Below, piece after piece: positions 1 to 9,278 of a stretch of 64,000 nucleotides of DNA; the first letter of the stretch is position 1; each line of letters begins with the position of its first letter. The notes beneath the pieces were generated by a model. It was not told the DNA's origin. It saw only the letters and a program-made list of their open reading frames with translations, and did no database searches. Source of the stretch: CBDFGQ01 sp965247295 (lineage in GTDB: Bacteria > Chloroflexota > Dehalococcoidia > Lucifugimonadales > JAGWBF01); the NCBI GenBank assembly GCA_965247295.1, contig CBDFGQ010000003.1:62001-126000 (forward strand), written 5' to 3'. The translations under genes and the position numbers were made by a program.

Positions 1-551
1 AAGCCCGCCATGGCCGCGGAGGCGGGATTGGTCCCGTGGGCGCTGTCGGGGATGGCGACCCTGGTACGTTGCGTCTCGCCTCTCTCCCGGTGATAGCTGC
101 GGATCATGAGCATCCCGCAGAACTCTCCCTGTGCCCCTGCCAGGGACGCGAGGCTGGTCCCCTGCATACCGGTGATCTCGGCCAGGTACCGCTGTAACAT
201 GTACAGCAACTTGAGGGACCCCTGGGCCGTAAGCTCGGGCTGAAGCGGGTGGAGGGCGGCGAAGCCAGGCAGAAAGGCCATCTCGTCGTTGAGCTTGGGA
301 TTGTACTTCATGGTGCAGCTTCCCAAGGGGTAGAAGTTAGTGTCTATCGAGAAGTTTAGGTGGCTGAGAAGAGTGAAGTATCGCACCAACTCCGGCTCGG
401 TGAGCTCCGGCAACCTCAGATCCTGCCTGAGCATCGGCTCCTCGGGCAGGGGCTGGGCGGGCACATCCAGCTCCGGCAGGTTGGCCCCTATCCTGCCCCG
501 TACGCTGCGCTCCATCAGGGTGCGCCTGTCGATGTTCTGGCCGTCGTTCAT
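1..551 (-). CDS. gcvPB: Glycine dehydrogenase (decarboxylating) subunit 2, 5' part only
   Basis: The reverse-strand translation starts MNDGQNIDRRTLMERS at an ATG at 551, preceded by an ACGGAGGC Shine-Dalgarno sequence. It runs in frame to the window edge (about 183 residues), so the C-terminal part with the PLP lysine lies outside. Visible family blocks are FSIDTNFYPLGSCTMKYNPK and, near the edge, DSAHGTNPASAAMAG, both typical of the P2 subunit of two-subunit P-proteins. With GcvPA it forms the PLP enzyme that decarboxylates glycine and passes the aminomethyl group to lipoyl-GcvH. It is the last gene visible in the gcvT-gcvH-gcvPA-gcvPB operon, 123 nt after gcvPA. Identification is firm; only the gene end is unseen. 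Confidence 0.95.
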   Translation of the reverse strand, partial: MNDGQNIDRRTLMERSVRGRIGANLPELDVPAQPLPEEPMLRQDLRLPELTEPELVRYFTLLSHLNFSIDTNFYPLGSCTMKYNPKLNDEMAFLPGFAALHPLQPELTAQGSLKLLYMLQRYLAEITGMQGTSLASLAGAQGEFCGMLMIRSYHRERGETQRTRVAIPDSAHGTNPASAAMAG

Positions 552-674
552 TGCCTCCGTATCTCCATGGTCTCATTCCTACCGGGAAGGGGAAAATCCA
601 TTTCTGAGGGCGATGCTCTCAGACACCCAGCAAGGGGGTGCGCCCCTCCGCGCTCCCCATAGATCACCAGGCAG

Positions 675-2021
675 CTAGTTGGAGAACTCCGCCAGAACGG
701 AAGCCAGCGTCTCAATCTCCTGGCGGGTGTTCATCTCCGTCACGCACAGAAGCATGCCGAACGGTACCTGGTGGCTAATATCCAGTCCGCCGATGAGGCT
801 CCTCTCCAGCAGTCTCCCATTTATCTCCTCAGGTGGTACGGGACAACGGACGGTGAACTCATGGAAGAATGTGCCATCGAAGGGAAACGAGTAGCCCGGT
901 ATCCTGCCTATAAGGGAGGCTGCGTAGTGGGCTTTGTGGTAGCAAAGCTCGGCAACCTGCCTAAGCCCCCGCCTCCCCAATGCGGCGAGGTAAACCGTCA
1001 CCACCAGGGACATCAACGCCTGGTTGGTGCAGATATTGCTGGTGGCCCTTTCCCGGCGAATGTGCTGCTCTCTGGTACTCAGGGTTAGGACATACCCCGT
1101 CCGCCCCTGGCCGTCCACCGTCTTTCCCGCGATTCTCCCGGGCATCTGTCGGACGTATCTCTGCCTGGTGGCAAAGAGCCCGACGTAGGGCCCTCCGAAG
1201 CTGGGAGGTATGCCCAGCGGCTGACCCTCTCCGATGACTATATCCGCGTCGTACTCACCCGGCGGCTTGAACATCCCCAAGGCCATGGGGTTGACGGAGA
1301 CGACCAGAAGGGCGCCGCTATCGTGGGCCAGCCGCTCCAGGACTGGAAGCTGCTCCATGTAACCAAAGAAGTTGGGATGCTGCACGATCAGGCAGGAGGC
1401 ATCCTCCGGCATCAGGGGATCCGCGGCATCCAGCACGCTTATTTCAATACCCTGAGGCCGGCTATAAGTGGCCGCCACCTCTCTCAGGACCGGCGACACC
1501 GTGTCCAGGATGGCCACCCGGCCCCTACCCGTGATTCGGCACGCCATGAGGGCCGCCTCGGCGAGCCCAGAGGCCCCGTCGTACATCCCGGCATCCGCCA
1601 CCTCCATGCCCAGCAGATTGCAGACCAGCGTCTGAAAATCGTATGTGGCCTGAAGGGTTCCCTGGCTGGACTCAGCCTGATAGGGAGTATAGGCGGTGAG
1701 GAACTCCCCGCGACTTATGATGGCGCGGACCATGCTGGGGCTGAAGTGGTTGTAGGACCCGGCTCCCAGGAAGCAGGCCTTCTCCTGCAGGTTGTAGTTA
1801 CGAGCCGCCAGCGCCTGCATCTCCCGTCGCAGCTCTAGCTCCGACAACGGTCCCGGGATATCGACGGACGGGTTACGGTAGGCCTCGGGGATGTCGGCGA
1901 ACAGCTCGCCCACCGTCTCTACTCCCAGAACACGGAGCATCTCTTGACAGTCGTCTTCGGTGTTGGGGATGTAGTGAAATCTGGGAGCCTCTGCCCTGTC
2001 CACGTCCCGTACCATACGCAC
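675..2021 (-). CDS. gcvPA: Glycine dehydrogenase (decarboxylating) subunit 1
   Basis: 448 residues, the usual length for the P1 subunit. Family blocks include FLGAGSYNHFSPSMV (about residues 85-100), FLTAYTPYQAESSQGTLQ, the glycine-rich MYDGASGLAEAALMA, GEGQPLGIPPSFGGPY, and RIAGKTVDGQGRTGYVLTLSTREQHIRRE towards the C-terminal half. It pairs with GcvPB to make the glycine decarboxylase of the cytosolic glycine cleavage system. It lies 148 nt downstream of gcvH on the same strand and ends in TAG. The two-subunit form (PA plus PB rather than a single GcvP) is common in Chloroflexota, Firmicutes and archaea. Confidence 0.97.
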   Translation of the reverse strand: MRMVRDVDRAEAPRFHYIPNTEDDCQEMLRVLGVETVGELFADIPEAYRNPSVDIPGPLSELELRREMQALAARNYNLQEKACFLGAGSYNHFSPSMVRAIISRGEFLTAYTPYQAESSQGTLQATYDFQTLVCNLLGMEVADAGMYDGASGLAEAALMACRITGRGRVAILDTVSPVLREVAATYSRPQGIEISVLDAADPLMPEDASCLIVQHPNFFGYMEQLPVLERLAHDSGALLVVSVNPMALGMFKPPGEYDADIVIGEGQPLGIPPSFGGPYVGLFATRQRYVRQMPGRIAGKTVDGQGRTGYVLTLSTREQHIRRERATSNICTNQALMSLVVTVYLAALGRRGLRQVAELCYHKAHYAASLIGRIPGYSFPFDGTFFHEFTVRCPVPPEEINGRLLERSLIGGLDISHQVPFGMLLCVTEMNTRQEIETLASVLAEFSN

Positions 2022-2169
2022 GCCTCTCCCTCAGGTATGCCACCGTTGGCCGTTCCGTCGAGACACTACAGTCACAACCGTCGGGCGAAGGGTGGGTCCG
2101 CCACTTCCGACCACCGGTGCCTTCCAGCCTCGCACACACACCGCCCATGCCGACACGGTGGGAGGATGC

Positions 2170-2559
2170 CTAGTGGGAGGTACCTTTCAGGAAGGCCTCG
2201 TACTGCTCACCCGTCAGAAGCTTGTCCAGCTCCGACGGGTCGTCCAGCCGAATGCGGATAAGCCAGCCCCGTCCCGAGGGATCATCGTTCACCACTTCGG
2301 GGTGGTCGATGACCTCCTGGTTGATCTCCAGCACTTCGCCGCTCACCGGAGAGTAGATATCCGACACGGCCTTGACCGACTCTACCTCCCCTAGCTTGGC
2401 GAACTGCTCCACCCTGGTACCCACTGGAGGAAGGTCCAGGTACACTACGTCACCCAGCTGCTCCTGGGCGAAGTGGGTAATACCCACCGTACCCGTGGAT
2501 CCCTCCCCCAGCTTGATCCACTCATGCTCTTCGGAGTACTTTCTGTCCGTTGGGTTCAT
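2170..2559 (-). CDS. gcvH: Glycine cleavage system H protein
   Basis: 129 residues, standard for GcvH. The lipoyl domain is clear: residues 53-75 read FAKLGEVESVKAVSDIYSPV, with Lys63 as the lipoylated residue in the ESVKA context. H protein carries the aminomethyl intermediate from the P-protein to the T-protein. It begins 23 nt after the gcvT stop, so the two are co-transcribed, and gcvPA follows after 148 nt. No glycine riboswitch-like sequence was seen upstream of the operon. Confidence 0.97.
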   Translation of the reverse strand: MNPTDRKYSEEHEWIKLGEGSTGTVGITHFAQEQLGDVVYLDLPPVGTRVEQFAKLGEVESVKAVSDIYSPVSGEVLEINQEVIDHPEVVNDDPSGRGWLIRIRLDDPSELDKLLTGEQYEAFLKGTSH

Positions 2560-2582
2560 ATGACCGAGTTCCCGTTGGGGCC

Positions 2583-3677
2583 CTAAGGGCGGGCCCTGGA
2601 GTAAAAGGGTAGGGGCACTACCTCTGCCTCGGCAAGCCGTCCTCGAATATCCACCTGTAGCCGCTCACCGGGGGAGGCAAAACCCACCAAAACATAGCCC
2701 ATGCCGATATTCCTGTCAAGGGTGGGGGAGAATGTCCCGCTGGTTACCCGTCCTACCTGGGTACTCCCGGATAGAATAGGATACCCGGTCCTCGGGATGC
2801 TGCGGCCCTGGACCACCAGACCCACAAGCCGCCGCTCGACGCCCTCTTCACGCTGTCGGCGCAGGAACTCCGCTCCGACGAACTCCTTGTCCAGCCGGAC
2901 AAAGCGGTCCAGCCCCGCCTCCAGGGGAGTGGTGCTGGTGTCGATGTCGTTCCCGTGCAGGGCCAGTCCCGCCTCCAGGCGCAATACGTCGCGGGCTCCC
3001 AGCCCACAGCATGCCGCTCCCTGTTCCATTAGGGCCTGCCAGATAGCCGGTCCATCTTCGGCAGCCACGATCAGCTCGTAGCCGACCTCGCCGGTGTACC
3101 CCGTCCGGCCGATGTAGGCGGGCCTGGAGGCCACGATGGCCTCCGCGGCAGAAAAGGGGCGCATGTCCGACAGCTTCGAGTCGGAGAGCCGGTCCAGCAG
3201 CTCAGGGGTATCCGGCCCCTGAAAGGCGATCATGACGGTGCTGTCGGTCCTGTCATCTATCTCTGTCCCCGCGAACCTTTCCTGGGCCCAGCGCCTTAGC
3301 CAGGGCAGGACGTATTGCCGGTTACCTGCGTTGCACACCAGTAGGTACTGGTCGTCAGCCCGCCGGTAGAACACAGTATCATCTATTATGCCCCCACCTT
3401 CGTTGCACAACAGGGCATAGCGCGCCCTGCTCTGCCGCAGGTCTGAGGCGTTGGCGGTGACCACCCATTCCAGCAGTTGAGGGGCCTGGGGACCCGAAAT
3501 GTGTAGTCTGCCCATGTGGGATACATCAAACAGCCCGGCCCGGCCCCGTACAGCCCGGGACTCCTCCAGAATGCTGCGGTACTGAACGGGCATCTCCCAC
3601 CCCGCGAAGGGGACCATACGCGCCCCAAGAGAGGTATGGGTACCGTAGAGAGCTGTGCGCCCGAGGGCCTGTGCCAA
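2583..3677 (-). CDS. gcvT: Aminomethyltransferase (glycine cleavage T protein)
   Basis: 364 residues, the normal length. The N-terminus reads LYGTHTSLGARMVPFAGWEMPVQY and is followed by LFDVSHMGRL, both hallmarks of GcvT. GRTGYTGEVGYEL in the middle and LGARDVLRLEAGLALHGNDID form the folate-binding region. It transfers the one-carbon unit of aminomethyl-GcvH to tetrahydrofolate and releases ammonia. The likely start is TTG at 3677 (MAQALGRTALYG), with a GGGAAGG ribosome site 8 nt upstream. It is the first gene of the gcv operon, 151 nt downstream of the ABC exporter genes on the same strand. Confidence 0.96.
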   Translation of the reverse strand: MAQALGRTALYGTHTSLGARMVPFAGWEMPVQYRSILEESRAVRGRAGLFDVSHMGRLHISGPQAPQLLEWVVTANASDLRQSRARYALLCNEGGGIIDDTVFYRRADDQYLLVCNAGNRQYVLPWLRRWAQERFAGTEIDDRTDSTVMIAFQGPDTPELLDRLSDSKLSDMRPFSAAEAIVASRPAYIGRTGYTGEVGYELIVAAEDGPAIWQALMEQGAACCGLGARDVLRLEAGLALHGNDIDTSTTPLEAGLDRFVRLDKEFVGAEFLRRQREEGVERRLVGLVVQGRSIPRTGYPILSGSTQVGRVTSGTFSPTLDRNIGMGYVLVGFASPGERLQVDIRGRLAEAEVVPLPFYSRARP

Positions 3678-3828
3678 CGGTATGACCTTCCCGAGATTAT
3701 GCTGGGAGCCGGGCTGGATCCTGGGGACTGCCCGGCCCCTTGGTGCCAGTCGACAATCCCCTCACACTGAAGAGTGGGGATATGCTGCGCCCCTCTGGAT
3801 GCGGTCTCAAGTGGTGTTGGTTTGGCTC

Positions 3829-5751
3829 TTAGTTATCGACCGCGGTTGCCCGGAGGCCGCCTGTGTCGGCCGACGCAGGCTCCAGCCCGTAGTTTATCGC
3901 GTAGAGCCGGGCATAGGTACCATTGCGCTCAAGGAGCTCTTGGTGCCCTCCCACCTCCACGACGCGCCCGTGGTCCAGCACCACTATCTTATCGGCGTTG
4001 CGGATGGTGGACAACCGATGGGCGATGACGATGGAGGTCCGTCCCTGAAGGACCTGCTTCAGAGCACTCTGGATGAGGATCTCGGTGTGGGTGTCGATAC
4101 TGGCGGTGGCCTCGTCCAGCACCAATATGCGGGGCTCCCCAACGATGGCCCTGGCGAAGCTAACGAGCTGGCGTTGCCCTACACTGAGGTTGCTGCCCCG
4201 CTCCGCCAACACGGTATGGTACCCATTTTCCAGGGCCATGATGAAGTCGTGGGCCCCCACTGCCTTGGCCGCCGCTTCCACGGCCTCGTCGCTTACCTCC
4301 TCGTGGCAATAGCGGATATTATCAGCTACGGTGCCAGAGAACAGGAAGGGCTCCTGGAGGACCATGCTCATCTGCCCCACCAATGAGTGACGCTGGACCG
4401 TCTTAATGTCGTAGCCGTCCACCGTAATTTTCCCCTCGGTGACGTCGGCGAACCGGGACAAGAGAGTGACAAAGGTCGACTTCCCCGCTCCGGTTGCTCC
4501 CACCAGGGCTACAGTCTCTCCAGGTCTGAAGTGGAGGTTTACGTCCTTTAGGACATCCACGCCCGGTACGTACTGGAATCCCACGCCCTCGTACCTGACT
4601 TCTCCACGAATGGGCGGCATCTCCACCGCGTCGGGTTCGTCCACCACCTCCGGCTTGAGGTCGATGACCTCGAAGATCCTCACGCCGGCCGCCATACCTC
4701 GCTGGAACTGGGTGTACTGCATGGTCAGGTGGCGCACGGGCTCAAAGAAGCGCTGGATCCACATGGGAAAGGCCACCATGACCCCCCATTTCAGCTCGCC
4801 GTCCAGCACCAGGGAGCCTCCCAGTACAATCACAACGCCCATCGCGAAACCGATCATCGCCTCGACCGGAGGCTGCAGACCCCCGGAAAACCGGCTGGCC
4901 TGCATGTTGGCGTCCAGGTGCTCGTAGTTCAGCTTGTCGAAGTGCTTGAGGTTATCGTCCTGTCTATTGAGGCTCTCCACCACCCTCACGCCGGTTATGT
5001 TCTGGTTGTACTCGCCGTTGACCATGGAGATGGCCCGTCTGATACGCATAAACGAACGCCTGGCGAACTTCTGCCAGTAGCCCAACAGGAAGAACAGCAC
5101 GGGGACCACGCTCAGGCACATCAGGGAGAGGCGCCAGTCGGTCTCCCCCGTCGCGGGCAGTATCACCACCATCAGCAGCACAATGCCCACCAGGCTGACG
5201 AGGTCCGCCAGGCTCTGCACCAGCAGCTCGAAGGTCTCCTGAAGCTGGACTACGTCGCTGGAGCTCCGAGACATAATCCGCCCCACGGGGGTGCGATGGA
5301 AGAAGGAGGGGGACAGCGACTGGAGGTGGTTGAACATGTGGATGCGCAGGGAGTACAGGATACCCTGGCCCACCATGGGCATGTAGGTGAACTGAAGATA
5401 GTTGGCCACGAAGTGTATGATGGTTACGGCTAGGAAGGCGCCGCCCAGCAGGTGCAGGCGGCCTACCTCTCCGCTATTGATTGCCCAGTCGATACCGTAA
5501 ATGAAAAACAGGGGTACGCTTATGGAGGCCATGGCATAGACGACCATGGAGACCAGGCTGATGTAGGCCTCCCTCTTGTAGGGCCGCACGTACGTGAGGA
5601 GGCGCATGACCACTTTGTGGTCGTAGGCGCTCCCTACGATGCCCTCGTCGGTAAGGTTGTCCATGTTGGGGCTGTTTATGCCCCCGGTGACGACGCCCTT
5701 CATCCCGCCCATCATGCCCCCGAAAGCACCGCCGAACCCGCCGCCACGCAC
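3829..5751 (-). CDS. ABC exporter half-transporter, canonical ATPase subunit
   Basis: 640 residues: a glycine/methionine-rich N-terminal tail (GGGFGGAFGGMMGGM), a six-helix ABC exporter membrane domain (about residues 50-340), then a nucleotide-binding domain. Walker A is GATGAGKST, the signature is LSVGQRQ, Walker B is ILVLDEATASID with the catalytic Glu present, and the switch His is in IVIAHRLSTI. The start is a GTG that overlaps the TAG stop of the upstream exporter gene by one base, so the two are translationally coupled. It probably forms a heterodimer with the 5751-7559 product. The substrate cannot be told from sequence; families of this type export lipids, drugs or peptides. Confidence 0.93.
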   Translation of the reverse strand: MRGGGFGGAFGGMMGGMKGVVTGGINSPNMDNLTDEGIVGSAYDHKVVMRLLTYVRPYKREAYISLVSMVVYAMASISVPLFFIYGIDWAINSGEVGRLHLLGGAFLAVTIIHFVANYLQFTYMPMVGQGILYSLRIHMFNHLQSLSPSFFHRTPVGRIMSRSSSDVVQLQETFELLVQSLADLVSLVGIVLLMVVILPATGETDWRLSLMCLSVVPVLFFLLGYWQKFARRSFMRIRRAISMVNGEYNQNITGVRVVESLNRQDDNLKHFDKLNYEHLDANMQASRFSGGLQPPVEAMIGFAMGVVIVLGGSLVLDGELKWGVMVAFPMWIQRFFEPVRHLTMQYTQFQRGMAAGVRIFEVIDLKPEVVDEPDAVEMPPIRGEVRYEGVGFQYVPGVDVLKDVNLHFRPGETVALVGATGAGKSTFVTLLSRFADVTEGKITVDGYDIKTVQRHSLVGQMSMVLQEPFLFSGTVADNIRYCHEEVSDEAVEAAAKAVGAHDFIMALENGYHTVLAERGSNLSVGQRQLVSFARAIVGEPRILVLDEATASIDTHTEILIQSALKQVLQGRTSIVIAHRLSTIRNADKIVVLDHGRVVEVGGHQELLERNGTYARLYAINYGLEPASADTGGLRATAVDN

Positions 5752-7559
5752 TAGTTATCACCCCCGTCGCCTGTTGACAGCGTCGCGTCCAATAACAGCT
5801 CCTCCTGTGGCCTTAGCTGTAGCTCGTAAATGTCCTGATAGATTCCCCGCCGGGCCATGAGTTCCTCGTGGGTACCCTGCTCCACGATCTCCCCGTCTTG
5901 CAGCACCAGGATCAGGTCCGCCTCCCGCACCGTGCTCAGACGATGGGCTATGACGAAGGTAGTTCGTCCCACCATCACCTGGGACATCGCCTCGTGGATA
6001 AACCGCTCGGTCTCCACGTCCACGCTGGAGGTGGAGTCGTCCAGAATAAGCACCGGGGGGTCGATCAATAGCGTTCTGGCTATGGAGACGCGCTGTCTCT
6101 GGCCTCCGGACAAGGTGGTTCCCCGCTCCCCCACCCAGGTGTCGTAGCCGGCGGGAAGCTCCATGATCTGGTCGTGCAGCTGGGCCACCTTGGCCACGGC
6201 CATCACGTCATCGAAGGAGGCGCCTGTGGCACCGTAGGCTATGTTATCCCTTATGGTAGTGGTGAAGAGAAAAACATCCTGCTGCACGATGCCCACGTTT
6301 CGCCGCAGGGACGCCAGGCTGAATTCACGGATGTCTTCGCCGTCTATCGTAATCTTCCCCCCGGTGGCGTCGTAAAAGCGGGGCAATAGGTTCGCTATGG
6401 TGGTCTTGCCGCTGCCGGGAGCGCCCAGCAGTGCGACTATGGAGCCGGGAGGTACGGAGATGTTGACGTTCTTTAAGGCTGGCACCTTGCCGTCGTAGGA
6501 GAAGGAGACGTTCTCGAACCGTACGTGACCTTTGGCCCTGCCCATGTCCCGGCAGCCCGGTGACTCCGGCACCGCCGACGGGGCATCCAGTACGTCGAAG
6601 AGGCGCTGTCCCGACGAGATGGCACGGGAGAAGGAGTTGATAATGAAGGCCATCATGCGGATGGGCATGATGAGCTGCCCCAAATAAAGGACAAACTTGG
6701 CGAAGCCCCCGGCGGTAAGGTCCGCCCGGATAACCTCCCAGCCCCCGTACCAGAACACGAGGCCCAGGGCAACGGTGAAGTAGAGGGTCATCCAGGCACT
6801 GTTAATACCCTGCAGCTTCTCGTTCTGGAAGTACTCCTCTCGAAGCTGCTGGGCCTTCCGGGCGAACTTCCTCTTCTCGAACTCCTCGCTGGAGAAGGCC
6901 CTCACCACGTGGACGCCGGTCAGATTCTCCTGAAGAATGGTGATCAGCTCCCCCATTACTTCCTGGACGTGCAGCCACATCCAACGTAGCTTCGCCATCA
7001 CCATCGTTGAACGCAGCACCAGCAAGGGTACGAAGACGAGGCTCAGTAGGGTCAGCTCCCAGTTCAGATAGACCAGTAAGAACATGATGGCCGCCACCCT
7101 GGCAGCGACCTCCAGGGAACGGAGCAGGCCCATCATTATGAACCGCCGCACCGCCTCGATGTCAGAGGTGACCTTGGCCATCAGGTTTCCGGTGTGCTCG
7201 TTGTCGTGGAAGGCGAAGCTGAGGTGCTGGAGCTTGTCGTACATCTGGTTGCGCAGGTCGTAGGCCACCCTCTGCGCCAGAGTGTCGGAGGTATACACGC
7301 GGGCGAAGTCGGCAAGACCCCGCATTAAGCTCACGGCCAACAGGGCCAAGGCAAACCACAGGAGGGTGGAGCGGGCCAGGTCTGCGTTCAGGGCAACGAT
7401 TTGCCCGTCTTCATATATTAACAGCTTGTCGATGGCCTCCCCAAGGATCCATGGGAGACCCAAGGAGAAGGCGATCGCAACGAAGAAGGTCACGTATGCC
7501 AGGATGAGGCGCCACCGGTGGAGCCACGTCATCCCGACGAGTTTTAGTAGAACCGCCAT
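5751..7559 (-). CDS. ABC exporter half-transporter with degenerate Walker B
   Basis: 602 residues with an N-terminal six-helix exporter domain and a C-terminal ATPase. Walker A is GAPGSGKTT and the signature is LSGGQRQ. Walker B reads VLILDDSTSSVD, so the catalytic Glu is Asp, while its partner gene has Glu. This asymmetry is the mark of heterodimeric exporters such as BmrCD and TM287/288, in which one ATP site is non-hydrolysing. It is the first gene of the pair. Upstream lies a 305-nt divergent region facing the broken aldehyde dehydrogenase gene. Confidence 0.93.
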   Translation of the reverse strand: MAVLLKLVGMTWLHRWRLILAYVTFFVAIAFSLGLPWILGEAIDKLLIYEDGQIVALNADLARSTLLWFALALLAVSLMRGLADFARVYTSDTLAQRVAYDLRNQMYDKLQHLSFAFHDNEHTGNLMAKVTSDIEAVRRFIMMGLLRSLEVAARVAAIMFLLVYLNWELTLLSLVFVPLLVLRSTMVMAKLRWMWLHVQEVMGELITILQENLTGVHVVRAFSSEEFEKRKFARKAQQLREEYFQNEKLQGINSAWMTLYFTVALGLVFWYGGWEVIRADLTAGGFAKFVLYLGQLIMPIRMMAFIINSFSRAISSGQRLFDVLDAPSAVPESPGCRDMGRAKGHVRFENVSFSYDGKVPALKNVNISVPPGSIVALLGAPGSGKTTIANLLPRFYDATGGKITIDGEDIREFSLASLRRNVGIVQQDVFLFTTTIRDNIAYGATGASFDDVMAVAKVAQLHDQIMELPAGYDTWVGERGTTLSGGQRQRVSIARTLLIDPPVLILDDSTSSVDVETERFIHEAMSQVMVGRTTFVIAHRLSTVREADLILVLQDGEIVEQGTHEELMARRGIYQDIYELQLRPQEELLLDATLSTGDGGDN

Positions 7560-7864
7560 CTATAAACGCGCAACCATCTAGAACAACACGAGAGGGGCGC
7601 CAGACCCCTCCGACCGGGCCGCCAAGGCCCGAGCCCCAAAATTTCAATTAGCTTTCCCAAGGCCTAAGACTACTCCTCTAATACCATACTGTCAAGGGAT
7701 ATTGACTGTTACGCGATATCGAATTAGCTATGGCGCCTCATGTCTACGAGCACACATCGGGGCGGAGGCCTGCCAGGGGTAGATCCTCGCTGGGAGCGCT
7801 CGGGTTGACCTGGCACGGGGGTTATCTTAACGTGGGAAAAAATCGAGGCTGGGGAGTGGCGGTC
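7560..7864. other. Divergent intergenic region without a gene
   Basis: These 305 nt separate the ABC exporter pair (minus) from the aldehyde dehydrogenase pseudogene (plus). I see no gene. The left half is GC-rich and contains short GGCC-type palindromes; the right half is AT-richer and carries a possible sigma-70 promoter (see the 7702-7730 entry). An open frame from 7730 joins the dehydrogenase frame but has no family similarity before 7865. Confidence 0.5.
7702..7730 (+). promoter_or_regulatory. Possible sigma-70 promoter for the aldehyde dehydrogenase pseudogene
   Basis: TTGACT (7702-7707), a 17-nt spacer and TAGCTA (7725-7730). The -35 is good and the -10 is weak. It is correctly oriented for the dehydrogenase start at 7865. 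Confidence 0.35.
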
Positions 7865-9251
7865 ATGAAGATGTACATAGGCGGCCGGTGGATCGACAAG
7901 TCTAAGATGGTGCCTGTAATCAATCCCTACGATGGATTGGAAGTAGACACGGTGCCCCGGGGAGATGCCGGCGACGTCGACGCCGCCTTGGCCAGCGCCG
8001 TAAAGGGAGCGGCGGTCATGGCCGGCGTGCACGCGTACGAACGGTACACCATCCTTCATAGGGCGGCTGACATCCTCGCCGAGAGAAACGAGGAGTTCGC
8101 CAGGACCATAACCATGGAAGAACGCAAGACCCTGACGGAATCGCGGGGGGAGGTCTCCCGGGCGGTCCAGACCATTACCATCTCGGCGGAGGAGGCAAAG
8201 CGAATCCACGGCGAGACGGTACCACTGACCGTTCGGCTTCACCGTGCGTGTGCCCTGCGGCGTGGTTGCCGCCATCGCCCCCTGCAACTTCCCGCTGAAT
8301 CTGGTATGCCACAAAGTCGGGCCGGCCCTGGCCGCGGGCAACTCCGTGGTCATCAAGCCGGCCAGCGACACTCCCCTGTCGGCCCTCAAATTGACGGAAA
8401 TCCTTTTGGAGGCGGGCCTGCCCCCCGAAGCCATCCAGTGCGTCACCGGGCCGGGAGGCGAGATCGGCGACGCGCTGTGCCGCGACCGGCGGGTGCGTAA
8501 AATAACATTTACCGGAAGCCGGGACGTGGGCGAGCACATCTGTCACGTGGCCGGCTTGAAGAAGGTGACCATGGAGCTCGGGGCCAACTGCCCCCTGGTC
8601 ATCATGCCAGACACCGACCTGGAAAAGGTCGTCCAACCCACAGTAGCCAGCGGCTTCTCCAACGCCGGGCAGGTGTGCATCTCGACCCAGAGGGTGCTTG
8701 TGGATGGGAAGGTCTACGGCGACTTCCTCGACGCGCTCAAACCCCAGGTGGACGGCATCTCGACGGGCAACGGGCTGGAGCAGGGGGTGCAGATGGGCCC
8801 CATGATCCGCGAAGGGGACGCCATCAGGGTTGGCGACGGGATAAGGGATGCGCTGGAGGGCGGGGCCCGGTTGGTGGTGGGTGGGGACCGCGCGGGGACG
8901 ACGCACGCCCCAACGGTGGTGGCCGACGTCAGGCCAGAGATGCGGATATCCTGCGACGAGTTGTTCGGGCCGGCGGTAGCCGTAACCCGCTTCAGTACAA
9001 TAGAGGAGGCGATTCCCCTGGCCAACGACACCATCTACGGGCTAAGCGCGGGGCTGTTTACCCAGAACCTGGAGTGGGCCATGAAGTTCGTCCGAGAGGT
9101 CCACTCGGGGAACCTGATGATAAACTCCAGCCCCCAGTTTCGGGCCGACCTGATGCCCTAAGGTGGACTGAAGGATAGCGGCATGGGTAAAGAGGGACCA
9201 CCCTATGCCGTGGAGGAGATGACGGAACTAAAGATGGTCGCCTTCCACTAA
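7865..9251 (+). pseudogene. Aldehyde dehydrogenase (SSADH/GAPN-like), broken by a frameshift and a nonsense codon
   Basis: The start MKMYIGGRWIDKSK lies at ATG 7865. The first part reads in frame to about 8228 (ISAEEAKRIHGETVPL). The family then continues in another frame as FGFTVRVPCGVVAAIAPCNFPLN from about 8232. The residues normally found between these blocks are missing, so the lesion looks like a deletion of roughly 20 nt rather than a single-base error. The second frame keeps the catalytic Glu (MELGANCP) and Cys (NAGQVCIST). A TAA at 9159-9161 replaces the Tyr codon of the conserved PYGG motif, and the reading resumes in the same frame as GGLKDSGMGKEG to a final TAA at 9249-9251. Two independent lesions make a true pseudogene likely. 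The intact ancestor would have been an NAD(P)-dependent aldehyde dehydrogenase of about 460-470 residues. Confidence 0.85.
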
Positions 9252-9278
9252 CGCGTGGGACGCGGGTGGCCGCCGTCG

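Noticed and set aside
3678..3828. Glycine riboswitch upstream of gcvT
   Set aside because: No conserved glycine aptamer cores were found in the 151-nt leader.
9159..9161. In-frame stop in the aldehyde dehydrogenase considered as a recoded selenocysteine
   Set aside because: It is TAA, replaces Tyr in PYGG rather than Cys, and the gene also has a separate frameshift.
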